64,000 nt of DNA. Source: Synechococcus sp. A10-1-5-1. GTDB lineage: Bacteria > Cyanobacteriota > Cyanobacteriia > PCC-6307 > Cyanobiaceae. The DNA lies in contig NZ_CP096032.1 in NCBI RefSeq assembly GCF_023115425.1, positions 1,736,001 to 1,800,000 on the forward strand. The letters are read 5' to 3'. A program made the translations under genes and the position numbers. This document shows, piece after piece, positions 47,584 to 55,934 of this stretch (the first letter of the stretch is position 1; the number at the start of each line of letters is the position of its first letter). The notes under the pieces are model-generated. The model did not search any database and was not told the DNA's origin. It saw only the letters and a list, made by a program, of their open reading frames with translations.

Positions 47584-48031
47584 GGGAGGGTTTCGAGAGG
47601 GTGTTGAGTTCGCGTCGATCCAGGCTGCCATCGCCGTTTCGGTCAATGGCATCGAAGTGTTTGCGAAGCCAGGGGTAGCCCTGGGCTTCTTGGCGATCGA
47701 TCCGGCCGTCGCCGTTTTGATCGGCCTTGCGCAAGATCCGCTCGGAGCGTGGCGGCGGTTGATGGCGACTGGGTTTGAGATCGGAGGGGGCCAGGTATCC
47801 CCGCTGCTGTTGGTCCAGACGGTCGAAATGGCGCTCGAGATAGGGCTGCCCTTGGACCTCTTGGCGATCAAGGCGTCGGTTGCCGTCCCGATCCAGTTGC
47901 TCAAAGAGCTGTTGCAGGCGCCGTTCATAGACCTTGATTTCCTGCGGCGTCTGCGCCTGCAGGGCCAAGGGGCAGGCCAACAGCAGGCCGGCGCCAACGG
48001 CAAGGACGGAACGGGAGCGGTGGCGCCTCAT
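47573..48031 (-). CDS. Exported EF-hand calcium-binding protein
   Basis: This 152-residue protein has a signal peptide (about 1-26, GLLLACPLALQAQ) and at least three EF-hand loops: DRDGNRRLDRQE (about 47-58), DQNGDGRIDRQE (about 103-114) and DRNGDGSLDRRE (about 129-140). A fourth, degenerate loop lies near DQQQRGYL. The loop ligands at positions 1, 3, 5 and 12 are present in the last two, so calcium binding outside the cytoplasm is likely. Its stop overlaps the dehydrogenase start by 11 bases, and it diverges from the two-component genes. Confidence 0.9.
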   Translation of the reverse strand: MRRHRSRSVLAVGAGLLLACPLALQAQTPQEIKVYERRLQQLFEQLDRDGNRRLDRQEVQGQPYLERHFDRLDQQQRGYLAPSDLKPSRHQPPPRSERILRKADQNGDGRIDRQEAQGYPWLRKHFDAIDRNGDGSLDRRELNTLSKPSHGQ

Positions 48032-48163
48032 GGCATCAGGCTATGGAGCCCTCCCTGCGGCGATCGGCCTGGCTGATCGGCAAGGTGTGACCAGATCTGT
48101 CTAGCGCGATTTCTGCAGCCCGATCTCCATACAGTCAGTGAAGTCGTTGCTCCGTGCAGTCCC

Positions 48164-48904
48164 ATGGCCGTGCCTGCACGGAGCACTCACCAACGCATCT
48201 GGGTGGTGGATGACGACGCGGAGCAGAGGCGGTTGGTCGGCACCTACCTGAGCGACCAGGGCTACGACGTGCGCTGCCTCAGCAGCGGTGAGCAGTTGAT
48301 GGCACGGCTCGAGAGTCAACGCCCCGATTTGGTCGTCCTCGACGTCATGCTTCCTGGGGATGACGGCCTGACGCTCTTGCGCCGGCTGCGCGACGGCGGC
48401 GATGACCTGCCCGTGGTGATGCTGACGGCCAAAGGGGATGGCATTGATCGGATCATTGGCCTGGAGCAGGGGGCCGACGACTATCTCGGTAAACCCTTCC
48501 TGCCTCGGGAGTTAACGGCGCGCATTGAGGCGGTCCTGCGGCGCCGGGTGGCCCTGCCGGCGGGGACCCCCTTGGCGGAGGGACAGCTGGTGGAGTTCGG
48601 CGAGAACCGGCTCGATTTGGCGAATCGCAGTTTGGAGCGCAACGCCCAACCGGTCGTGATCACCAGCGGTGAGTTCAGCTTGCTAGCGGCCTTCGTCCAG
48701 CACCCCCATCGCCCCCTCTCCCGCGAACGCCTGATCGAGTTGGCCCGCGGGCCTGAATCGGAGACCGACAGCCGCAGCATGGATGTGCAGGTCTCGCGGG
48801 TCCGCAAGTTGGTGGAGCCCGATCCCACGCGGCCCCGCTACCTCCAGACGGTCTGGGGTTACGGCTACGTCTTCGTGCCCGATGGCCAAGCACGCACCCG
48901 CTAA
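48164..48904 (+). CDS. OmpR-family response regulator
   Basis: This 246-residue protein has a receiver domain (12-125) with acidic pocket D16-D18, phospho-acceptor D60 (LVVLDVMLPGDDGL), T88 and K110 (DDYLGKPF), and a C-terminal winged helix (about 148-243) with SREIL-type region LSRERLIELARG, VDVQVSRVRKLVEPD and TVWGYGYVF. It is an OmpR/PhoB-type transcription factor. The 23-base overlap with the kinase gene marks a cognate pair. The signal and targets are unknown, and it is not obviously RpaA or RpaB. Confidence 0.94.
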   Translation: MAVPARSTHQRIWVVDDDAEQRRLVGTYLSDQGYDVRCLSSGEQLMARLESQRPDLVVLDVMLPGDDGLTLLRRLRDGGDDLPVVMLTAKGDGIDRIIGLEQGADDYLGKPFLPRELTARIEAVLRRRVALPAGTPLAEGQLVEFGENRLDLANRSLERNAQPVVITSGEFSLLAAFVQHPHRPLSRERLIELARGPESETDSRSMDVQVSRVRKLVEPDPTRPRYLQTVWGYGYVFVPDGQARTR

Positions 48905-50162
48905 GTACGTCCTGACGGGGGCGGGCATCTCCGCTTTCTGTCTGGCGGTGTTGCAGTCCCTGCTGGCCCAGCGGTTGGAGCGCGCCCAGATCGCGCAGAT
49001 GGGGCCGGAGGTGGCCTTCAACCTGAGACTTGGTGAACTGGCCCTCGATCGCCTGCCTCCCCAGGCCTTGGCCCGCCTGAGTGGATTGCCGTTGCGGGTG
49101 GGCCCATTCCCTCCCGTCAGCCGCGATGGTCGCTTGCAGCGACAAGCGCGGCTGTTGCAGCAGGAGTTGTGCCAGCGGGTCCGTCCCTGTCCGCCGGTCC
49201 TCCCTGCGCAGAGTGCGACGCCGGGGTTGTGGGTGGAGCTGCTCTCGCCCCTGGAGCCGGTCTGGCTGTTCACCCCCGTTGGCCCCACCCAGCGCTGGCC
49301 ACCCGACCCTTTGCTGCTCGGGGTCTCGTTGTTGACGGGGAGCATTTCCGCGTCCTTTCTCTTCCTTTGGCGTGAGGTGCAAACGCCGCTGCAGCAGCTG
49401 GAGCAGGCGTTGGGGTCGGTGGGCCGCTCCGGTCTGCAGCCAGCCCTGCCCAAGCGGGGGGCTCGCGTGGTTCGCTCGCTCACGGGCCGCTTCAACGCCA
49501 TGGTCGAGCGTTTGGCGACCAACGATCGCGAGCGGGCCACGATGCTCGCGGGCATTGCCCATGACCTCAAGAGTCCGTTGACCCGCCTGCGCTTGCGCCT
49601 GGATCGGCTGGAGGACAAGGAGAAAGCGGAAGCTGATTTGGATGCGCTTGAGCGCATCACCGGTCAGTTCCTGTTGTTTGCCGGAGGAGGGGATGCGGAG
49701 CCGCCGGTGCAGTTGCCCCTGGATCAGTGGTTAGCGGAGTTAACGGCCCCCTTAGAAGCCGAGCTGGTTCAGCTGGATCTCAGTCCGCTGGAGGCCAGCG
49801 TTCAGCCGGTGGCCTTGGGTCGAGCAGTGGGGAATTTGATCGAGAACGCGTTGAGCCATGGCCAGCCCCCATTGCGGTTGGTCTTGCGTCCAGACCCACC
49901 CGATGGCTTCTGCATTGAGGTCTGGGATCAAGGACCAGGCATCCCCGCCGAACAGTGGGCTCAAGCATTGATGCCCTTTCAACGGCTGGACCGTGCCCGG
50001 GGCGGTAGCGGCCACTGCGGCTTGGGTCTAGCGATTGCAGCCCGGGTGGCGGCCAGCCATGGCGGCGGCCTGAGCCGCTTGCAGTCGGAGCGGGGATTCG
50101 CGGTGGTCTTGCGGGCCCGTTCGCTTTTAGTCACAGCTGCCAGCCCTACCAGTCACACCTGA
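48882..50162 (+). CDS. EnvZ-like sensor histidine kinase
   Basis: This 426-residue protein starts at the ATG at 48882. TM1 (about 9-28), a periplasmic part of about 115 residues with cysteines C97 and C103, TM2 (about 144-163), a HAMP domain (about 164-216), the H-box with phospho-acceptor H227 (MLAGIAHDLKSPLTRLRL) and an ATPase domain with VGNLIENALSHG (N box) and DQGPGIP (G1). The small periplasmic domain suggests it senses an extracytoplasmic cue. A longer frame from 48783 lies within the regulator gene. Confidence 0.93.
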   Translation: MAKHAPAKYVLTGAGISAFCLAVLQSLLAQRLERAQIAQMGPEVAFNLRLGELALDRLPPQALARLSGLPLRVGPFPPVSRDGRLQRQARLLQQELCQRVRPCPPVLPAQSATPGLWVELLSPLEPVWLFTPVGPTQRWPPDPLLLGVSLLTGSISASFLFLWREVQTPLQQLEQALGSVGRSGLQPALPKRGARVVRSLTGRFNAMVERLATNDRERATMLAGIAHDLKSPLTRLRLRLDRLEDKEKAEADLDALERITGQFLLFAGGGDAEPPVQLPLDQWLAELTAPLEAELVQLDLSPLEASVQPVALGRAVGNLIENALSHGQPPLRLVLRPDPPDGFCIEVWDQGPGIPAEQWAQALMPFQRLDRARGGSGHCGLGLAIAARVAASHGGGLSRLQSERGFAVVLRARSLLVTAASPTSHT

Positions 50163-50207
50163 GCCACCGATCTCTCGCAGTCTGTGGGGGTCCAGAACAC
50201 GGTCCCC

Positions 50208-50618
50208 ATGACTTCTCTTCCCAATGTCTTGGCTCGCACGAGTCGAGCGGTTCAAATCGGTCTGGCCCTGAGCTTGGCGACGGCAGCTACGACAAGCTTG
50301 ATTTCGGCCCCTGCGCAGGCCAAAGGTCGTCACGGTGGTTGGAGAACCTCCGCAGAGGCGCTTTCAAAACTCAGTCCTGCTGATCGTCGTGGCTATTTCG
50401 AGGGGTTGCGCTCTCTCGATCGCCGTCGGTTTGACCAGCGCCAAGAGGATCTCCGCGCTTTTGAAGCCTGCCTGGGCGATCAGCCGGAGAGCGAGTGTGT
50501 GGATTCGCTGCGCAGCGCGCGGGCGGATCAGCGCAAGCAGTGGCGTAAGGAGAGGCAGGCATTACTCAGCCGCTACAACCTGCCCGTTCGATCCAGCCAA
50601 TATCGCCGCGCCTCTTAA
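50208..50618 (+). CDS. Small exported charged protein
   Basis: This 136-residue protein has a signal peptide (about 1-39, LALSLATAATTSLISAPAQA-KG). The mature part is Arg/Glu/Asp-rich and helical (SPADRRGYFEGLRSLDRRRFDQRQEDL), with a pair of cysteines C89 and C97 likely to form a disulfide. I recognise no domain; the pattern slightly recalls periplasmic stress proteins of the CpxP/Spy kind (charged helices), but the LTxxQ motif is absent. It starts 45 bases after the kinase gene and could be in its transcript or under its control. Confidence 0.65.
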   Translation: MTSLPNVLARTSRAVQIGLALSLATAATTSLISAPAQAKGRHGGWRTSAEALSKLSPADRRGYFEGLRSLDRRRFDQRQEDLRAFEACLGDQPESECVDSLRSARADQRKQWRKERQALLSRYNLPVRSSQYRRAS

Positions 50619-50623
50619 GCATC

Positions 50624-50648
50624 AAAAAAGGGGCCCCTCGGGGCCCCC
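50624..50648 (-). terminator. Rho-independent terminator of pgk
   Basis: On the minus strand GGGGCCCC pairs with itself-type repeat GGGGCCCC across a two-base GA loop (near 50631-50648) and is followed by six Ts (50624-50629). It lies 24 bases after the pgk stop. Confidence 0.85.
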
Positions 50649-50672
50649 ATCTGATGGATCGAAGCTTGCGAA

Positions 50673-51878
50673 TCAGGCTTCGTCGAGGGCAGCCACGCCA
50701 GGGAGAACCTTGCCCTCGAGCAGCTCGAGGCTGGCGCCACCACCGGTGGAGATGTGGGACATCTTCTCGGCCAGGCCGGCCTTCTCCACAGCAGCCACGG
50801 AGTCACCGCCACCGATGATCGTGCAGCAGCCTTTCCCGCTCAGGTCGGCCAGGGTGGTGGCGATGGCGTTGGTGCCAGCGGCGAAGGCGTCGAATTCGAA
50901 CACGCCCATGGGGCCGTTCCAGATGACGGTCTTGCAGTCAGCCAGAGCGTCCTGGAACACCTTCACGGAGTCGGGGCCGATGTCGAGGCCCATCCAGCCG
51001 TCGGGGATGGCATCAACCTTGGCGACCTGGCTGTTGGCGTCAGGGGCGAAGTTGTCGGCCAGCACCACATCGGTGGGCAGCAGGAACTGAACACCCTTGG
51101 CGGCAGCCTTGGCCTCGAGCTCCTTGGCCAGTTCGAGCTTGTCTTCTTCCACCAGGCTCTTGCCGACGGAGAGGCCGCGGGCTTTGTAGAAGGTGAAGAT
51201 CATGCCGCCGCCGACCAGGATCTTGTCGCACTTGTCGAGCAGAGCCTCGAGCACGCCGATCTTGGAGCTCACCTTGGAGCCGCCGACGATGGCGGCCAGG
51301 GGACGCTTGGGCTCGTCAATGGCGCCCTGGAGGTACTGGAGCTCCTTCTCCATCAGGTAGCCGGCCACGCTGGGGCTCAGGTACTGGGTCACGCCCTCGG
51401 TGGAGGCGTGGGCACGGTGAGCGGCGCCGAAGGCGTCGTTCACGTACACATCGGCCAGGCTGGCCAGCTTCTTGGCGAAGTCGCCTTCGTTCTTCTCTTC
51501 CTCAGCGAAGAAGCGGACGTTCTCCAGCAGCACGACGTCGCCGTCGGCCATGGCGGCCACCTTGGCTTCGGCGTCAGCGCCGATGCAGCTGTCGGTCTTC
51601 ACCACGTCCTTACCCAGCAGCTCGGCTAGACGAGCTGCCACGGGGGTGAGGCGCATGGACTCGTTCACCTGACCCTTGGGACGGCCGAAGTGAGCTGAGA
51701 GGATCACCTTTGCGCCCTTGCCGACCAGATCATTGATCGTGGGAAGGGCAGCGCGGATGCGGGTGTCATCGGTGATGGAGCCGGCATCGTTCAGAGGCAC
51801 GTTGAAGTCGACCCGAACCAGCACGCGCTTGCCGCGCAGCTCGTCAGCGGAAAGGCTGGCTAGGGAGCGCTTCGCCAT
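50673..51878 (-). CDS. pgk: Phosphoglycerate kinase
   Basis: It interconverts 3-phosphoglycerate and 1,3-bisphosphoglycerate in the Calvin cycle and glycolysis. It is 401 residues from the ATG at 51878. [34 protein letters not shown] and [14 protein letters not shown] are the expected motifs. An open frame continues to 52163 but would cross the start of the universal stress gene. It is monocistronic, diverging from uspA-like with 134 bases between starts. Confidence 0.98.
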   Translation of the reverse strand: MAKRSLASLSADELRGKRVLVRVDFNVPLNDAGSITDDTRIRAALPTINDLVGKGAKVILSAHFGRPKGQVNESMRLTPVAARLAELLGKDVVKTDSCIGADAEAKVAAMADGDVVLLENVRFFAEEEKNEGDFAKKLASLADVYVNDAFGAAHRAHASTEGVTQYLSPSVAGYLMEKELQYLQGAIDEPKRPLAAIVGGSKVSSKIGVLEALLDKCDKILVGGGMIFTFYKARGLSVGKSLVEEDKLELAKELEAKAAAKGVQFLLPTDVVLADNFAPDANSQVAKVDAIPDGWMGLDIGPDSVKVFQDALADCKTVIWNGPMGVFEFDAFAAGTNAIATTLADLSGKGCCTIIGGGDSVAAVEKAGLAEKMSHISTGGGASLELLEGKVLPGVAALDEA

Positions 51879-52012
51879 GGGTGAGATGGGGAGTGGAGGT
51901 CGCGCGAATTTAGCGGGCCAGTCAAGGACTTCCTTGTTTTCGCAGCCTCTCGGGTGATTGCTGGCTCTCTGGGCTGTGGGCGCTAGACAGAGAGAGCACC
52001 GGCCAGCCGGCC

Positions 52013-52387
52013 ATGTTTGAGATCGTTCTCTTTCCCATCGACCGCAGCCGACAGGCTGCTGAGACCGCCTCCTTCGCCCTGAAGTTGGCCCAGCAGCACG
52101 AGAGCCGTTTGGTGGTGCTTTCGGTGGTGGAGCCCGGTCAAGACGATCCCGCCGTGGCGGCATTGCTTGAGCAGGCCCGCGGTCGCTTTGAAGAGCAGGG
52201 TGTGAGTTGTGAGGTGCTCGAGCGTGAGGGAAAGCCGGCCTTTGTGATCTGCGATGTGGCCGATGAGATCAATGCCGACGTCATCGTGATGGGGACCCGC
52301 GGCCTGAGCCTCGAAGCGGAGGACGCCCCGAGCACGGCCTCTCGTGTGATTCAGTTGGCCCCATGCCCCGTGATGGTGGTGCCGTGA
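52013..52387 (+). CDS. Universal stress protein, UspA family
   Basis: This 124-residue protein has a single Usp domain: the N-terminal strand [20 protein letters not shown], a middle strand [10 protein letters not shown] and C-terminal [31 protein letters not shown]. The ATP-binding motif G-2x-G-9x-G(S/T) is incomplete (GTRGL then STASRV), so it may be a non-nucleotide-binding type. GTGA overlap couples it to ylqF, an unusual partnership that suggests joint control of ribosome maturation genes under stress. Confidence 0.88.
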   Translation: MFEIVLFPIDRSRQAAETASFALKLAQQHESRLVVLSVVEPGQDDPAVAALLEQARGRFEEQGVSCEVLEREGKPAFVICDVADEINADVIVMGTRGLSLEAEDAPSTASRVIQLAPCPVMVVP

Positions 52388-53283
52388 GTGAGCTGCTGAG
52401 TAGCGCAGCCCCGTCGATCCAGTGGTACCCAGGCCACATCGCCAAAGCTGAGCGCGCGCTCACCGACAACCTGGCCAAGGTGGATTTGGTGATTGAGGTG
52501 CGTGACGCCCGCATCCCGACGGCCACCGGCCACCCTCGCCTGCAGCGTTGGATTCAAGGCAAGCAGCATCTGCTGGTGCTGAACCGTCGCGACATGATCC
52601 CGTCGGCGGCCCGGGAGGCTTGGGATGCCTGGTTCCGCAGCCAGGGTCAGACCCCTTGGTGGAGCGACGCCAAGGCCGGGACGGGGGTCAAGCAGCTGCA
52701 GCAGGCGGCGATTCGGGCGGGTGATTCCCTCAATGAGCGGCGCCGCAATCGGGGCATGCGCCCCCGGCCCGTGCGGGCGTTGATGTTGGGCTTCCCCAAC
52801 GTCGGCAAGTCCGCCTTGATCAACCGGTTGGTCCGGCAAAAGGTCGTGGATAGCGCCCGCCGCGCCGGTGTGACCCGCAGCCTGCGCTGGGTGCGCCTTG
52901 GCCAAGATCTGGACCTGCTGGACGCGCCAGGGGTGTTGCCCCCTCGGCTGGATGACCAGCTCGCCGCCCTGCGCCTGGCGCTCTGCGACGACATCGGCCA
53001 GGCGGCCTATGACGGTGAGGCCGCTGCCATGGCCTTTGTCCACATGCTCGCGGCCTTGGAAGCAGCGGAGCAGTCCGGGGTGAAGCCCGGACTTTTGGAG
53101 AGGCGCTACGGCATCCCTGTGGAACCGCTTTCGGGGGATGGTGTGCCCAAGCCGGATGTCCATGGCTGGTTGACGGGGGCGGCTGAGCGGCACACCAGTG
53201 GCGATACCTCCCGGATGGCCCAGCGGTTCCTCGATGACTTCCGCAGAGGCATGCTCGGACCGATTGCCTTGGAGTTGCCGTGA
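52384..53283 (+). CDS. ylqF: Ribosome biogenesis GTPase YlqF/RbgA
   Basis: This circularly permuted GTPase helps mature the 50S subunit. It is 299 residues from the GTG at 52384 (GTGA overlap with the Usp gene; an ATG at 52363 is possible). The motif order is permuted: G4 NRRDMIPS near residue 66, G1 GFPNVGKSALIN near 139, G3 DAPGV near 183. The start IQWYPGHIAKAERAL is typical. The C-terminal domain would bind rRNA. It overlaps rluD by four bases. Confidence 0.94.
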   Translation: MSELLSSAAPSIQWYPGHIAKAERALTDNLAKVDLVIEVRDARIPTATGHPRLQRWIQGKQHLLVLNRRDMIPSAAREAWDAWFRSQGQTPWWSDAKAGTGVKQLQQAAIRAGDSLNERRRNRGMRPRPVRALMLGFPNVGKSALINRLVRQKVVDSARRAGVTRSLRWVRLGQDLDLLDAPGVLPPRLDDQLAALRLALCDDIGQAAYDGEAAAMAFVHMLAALEAAEQSGVKPGLLERRYGIPVEPLSGDGVPKPDVHGWLTGAAERHTSGDTSRMAQRFLDDFRRGMLGPIALELP

Positions 53284-54257
53284 GTGGTTTTGGGGAAGGT
53301 GCAGGGGAGCTGCTGACGCTCACCTACCCCAAACCTCTGCCGATGCGACTGGATCGCTGGCTGGTGGCCCAGCGCCCGGAGCAGAGCCGGGCCCGGATTC
53401 AGAAGTTCATCGATGCCGGCTACGTCCGTGTGAATGGGGTGACCGGACGGGCCAAAACCCCTCTACGTGAGAACGACACGGTGGAGCTCTGGATGCCACC
53501 GCCGGAGCCGCTTCCCTATTTGATTCCCCAGGACATTCCGTTGGATGTCCTTTACGAGGATGAGCACTTGATCGTGCTCAACAAGCCTGCAGGTCTCACC
53601 GTCCACCCGGCACCCGGCAATAAAGATGGAACCCTGGTGAATGGCCTGCTGCATCACTGCCCCGATCTGCCGGGCATTGGCGGCGAGATGCGTCCGGGGA
53701 TCGTTCACCGCCTTGACAAGGACACCACGGGCTGCATCGTCGTGGCCAAAAGCCAGGAGGCCTTGGTGAAGCTCCAGGTGCAGATCCAGAAGCGCGTTGC
53801 TTCCCGGGAGTATCTGGCGGTGGTCCACGGTGCACCGGCCGGGGACCACGGAACGATCGTTGGTGCCATCGGTCGCCATCCCGCGGATCGCAAGAAGTAC
53901 GCCGTGGTTCATGACGGCTCAGGGCGCCATGCCTGCACCCACTGGACCTTGCTTGAGCGGTTGGGCGACTACGCCCTGATGCGTTTCAAGCTCGACACCG
54001 GTCGCACGCACCAGATCCGGGTTCACTGCGCCCACATTGGGCATCCCATCGTTGGTGATCCCGTTTATTCCCGCTGCCGCAAGTTGCCGATGGCGCTGCC
54101 GGGCCAGGCGCTCCATGCCTTCCAGCTTGGTCTTGACCATCCGATTCGCAAGGACCGGATGCTGTTTGAAGCCCCCCCGCCGGAGGTGATGGAGAAGCTG
54201 CTCAAGCTGCTGAGGCGGCGGGCAGGCGTGGACATGCTTCCACCAGCGTCCGTGTGA
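53280..54257 (+). CDS. rluD: RluD-family 23S rRNA pseudouridine synthase
   Basis: This 325-residue enzyme has an S4 domain (about 22-75, DRWLVAQRPEQSRARIQKFI) and the RluA-type catalytic domain with HRLDKDTTG (catalytic D146). The C-terminal motif RTHQIRVHCAHIGHPIVGD is standard. It would isomerise uridines in helix 69 of 23S rRNA, although RluA/RluC/RluD cannot be told apart with certainty from sequence. It starts at a GTG overlapping the ylqF stop, giving a ribosome-maturation operon. Its 3' end overlaps the convergent transporter gene by 56 bases. Confidence 0.93.
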   Translation: MSGFGEGAGELLTLTYPKPLPMRLDRWLVAQRPEQSRARIQKFIDAGYVRVNGVTGRAKTPLRENDTVELWMPPPEPLPYLIPQDIPLDVLYEDEHLIVLNKPAGLTVHPAPGNKDGTLVNGLLHHCPDLPGIGGEMRPGIVHRLDKDTTGCIVVAKSQEALVKLQVQIQKRVASREYLAVVHGAPAGDHGTIVGAIGRHPADRKKYAVVHDGSGRHACTHWTLLERLGDYALMRFKLDTGRTHQIRVHCAHIGHPIVGDPVYSRCRKLPMALPGQALHAFQLGLDHPIRKDRMLFEAPPPEVMEKLLKLLRRRAGVDMLPPASV

Positions 54258-55824
54258 TGGCGGCCTGGGGCTGGCTGAGCAACTGATCGCCTGGGCCCTC
54301 TTCGACGATCTTCCCGCCGTCGAGCACCACGACCCGCTGACAGAAGCCACTGGCCACCGAGAGGTCGTGGGTGACAAAGATCAGCCCCAGACCGAGGCGG
54401 TCCTGGAGGGAGCGCAGCAGTTGCAGCACCTCCGCCTGCACCTCGGCATCGAGCATGCTCACACTCTCGTCGCAGAGGAGCACCTGCGGTTCGAGCACGA
54501 GGGCCCGCGCGATGGCGACCCGCTGCTGCTGACCGCCGGAGAGCTGGCGGGGCAGTCGTCCTTCAAAGGCCTCAGGCGGCTGCAGACCTACAGCCTCTAG
54601 CCATTGCCGGGCCTGCTCGCGGGCGGCGGCCGGGCTGGCGAGCCCATGGATCAAGAGCGGATCGGCGATGGCCTCCCCCACGGTCATCGCTGGGTTCAAG
54701 CAGGCGAGCGGGTCCTGAAAGACCATCTGGATCCTGCGGCGGGCCTGGCGTAGGGCCTCGCCCCTCAGGCGCATCAGGTCGACCCCCTTCAGCTTGACGC
54801 TGCCGCCCCGCACCGGAGTGAGCCCCATCAGGGCTCGGCAGAGCGTGCTCTTCCCGCAACCGGAGGCGCCGACCACGCCAACGGTTTCCCCATGGCGGAG
54901 CTGCAGGCTGACGCCATCGACGGCTCTGTACCAACGGGACTGCCAGGGCAATCCCGCCAGGGGATGCCAGCAGCGCAGTTCCTCCAGTTCGAGCAGGGGG
55001 GCGGCATTGGAGGGGGCGGGTGTCACACCGCCTTCCCTGGCCCGGGCCGCTCCCACGAGCCGTTGGGCAAGGGGGGACTGGGGTTGGGTGAGCAAGGTGG
55101 TCGCTGGGGCCTGCTCCACCAGTCGGCCCTGGTCCAGCACGGCGATTTGATCGCACCAGCGTCCGGCCATGGCTAGGTCATGGCTGATGAGCAGCAGGGC
55201 ACTGCCGGCTTCCCTGCAGAGATCGCAGAGCTCTTGCATGACCTGACCCGCCACGGCCACATCCAGGCTGGTGGTGGGTTCATCGGCAATCACCAAGGCG
55301 GGCCGCAGGGCCATGGCCAGGGCAATAGCAAGGCGTTGCCGCATCCCCCCGCTGAATTCGTGGGGATAACTGCTGTAGCGCTCCTGGGAAATACCGACTC
55401 GCTGGAGCAGCGACTGGGCCCGCTCCCGGATTTGGGCCTGCTGCCAGGCCGGATGGTGTTCGCCCAGGGTGTCGGCGAGGTGCTCGCCAATGGTCATGAG
55501 GGGGTTCAGCCGGGTCATCGGGTCTTGGAAGACCAGACCCACGGCCTCGCCCCGCAGCCGCCGGAGTTTCGAGCGTCGCAGGCCCCTTGGATCGCAGCCG
55601 TTCAGCAGCAGGCCGCCTTGGCAGCGACTGCCTTGGGGCAGCAGTTGCAGCACAGCCCTGGCCACCGTGCTTTTGCCGCAACCACTGGGACCCACCAGGG
55701 CGAGGCGTTCACCAGCGTTGAGCTCGAGGCTGAGGCCATTCAGGGTGTTGCTGGAGCTCCCCGGGTAGCGCACCCGCAGGGCTTGCAACTCCAGGACCGC
55801 ACCGGGATGGGCTGGGGCGGCCAT
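54202..55824 (-). CDS. Peptide/nickel-type ABC transporter with two fused ATPase domains
   Basis: This 540-residue protein carries two ATP-binding cassettes of the DppD/DppF (oligopeptide) type in one chain, as in GsiA/YliA. The first: Walker A GPSGCGKST near residue 49, signature FSGGMRQRL near 156 and IADEPTTSLD; the second: GASGCGKST near 330, signature LSGGQQQRV and LLCDESVSMLDAEV. Both sites look complete except that the second Walker B region has CDES. The permease and binding protein are not in the window, so the substrate is unknown. A longer frame to 56160 is not supported. Confidence 0.93.
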   Translation of the reverse strand: MAAPAHPGAVLELQALRVRYPGSSSNTLNGLSLELNAGERLALVGPSGCGKSTVARAVLQLLPQGSRCQGGLLLNGCDPRGLRRSKLRRLRGEAVGLVFQDPMTRLNPLMTIGEHLADTLGEHHPAWQQAQIRERAQSLLQRVGISQERYSSYPHEFSGGMRQRLAIALAMALRPALVIADEPTTSLDVAVAGQVMQELCDLCREAGSALLLISHDLAMAGRWCDQIAVLDQGRLVEQAPATTLLTQPQSPLAQRLVGAARAREGGVTPAPSNAAPLLELEELRCWHPLAGLPWQSRWYRAVDGVSLQLRHGETVGVVGASGCGKSTLCRALMGLTPVRGGSVKLKGVDLMRLRGEALRQARRRIQMVFQDPLACLNPAMTVGEAIADPLLIHGLASPAAAREQARQWLEAVGLQPPEAFEGRLPRQLSGGQQQRVAIARALVLEPQVLLCDESVSMLDAEVQAEVLQLLRSLQDRLGLGLIFVTHDLSVASGFCQRVVVLDGGKIVEEGPGDQLLSQPQAAITRTLVEACPRLPAASAA

Positions 55825-55934
55825 GGTGAAGGAACAGCACTGAACCCAGGCTGGCAGGTGTGGCAAGGGCAAACCCACACCTGTGGTCGGTTTGTGAGGG
55901 CCACTGCATACGATGGGGCAAATCGCAGAGCGCA

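Noticed and set aside
47584-48003. A 140-residue N-terminal extension of the dehydrogenase
   Set aside because: The extension is the other frame of the EF-hand gene. The Rossmann fold starts directly after the ATG at 47583.
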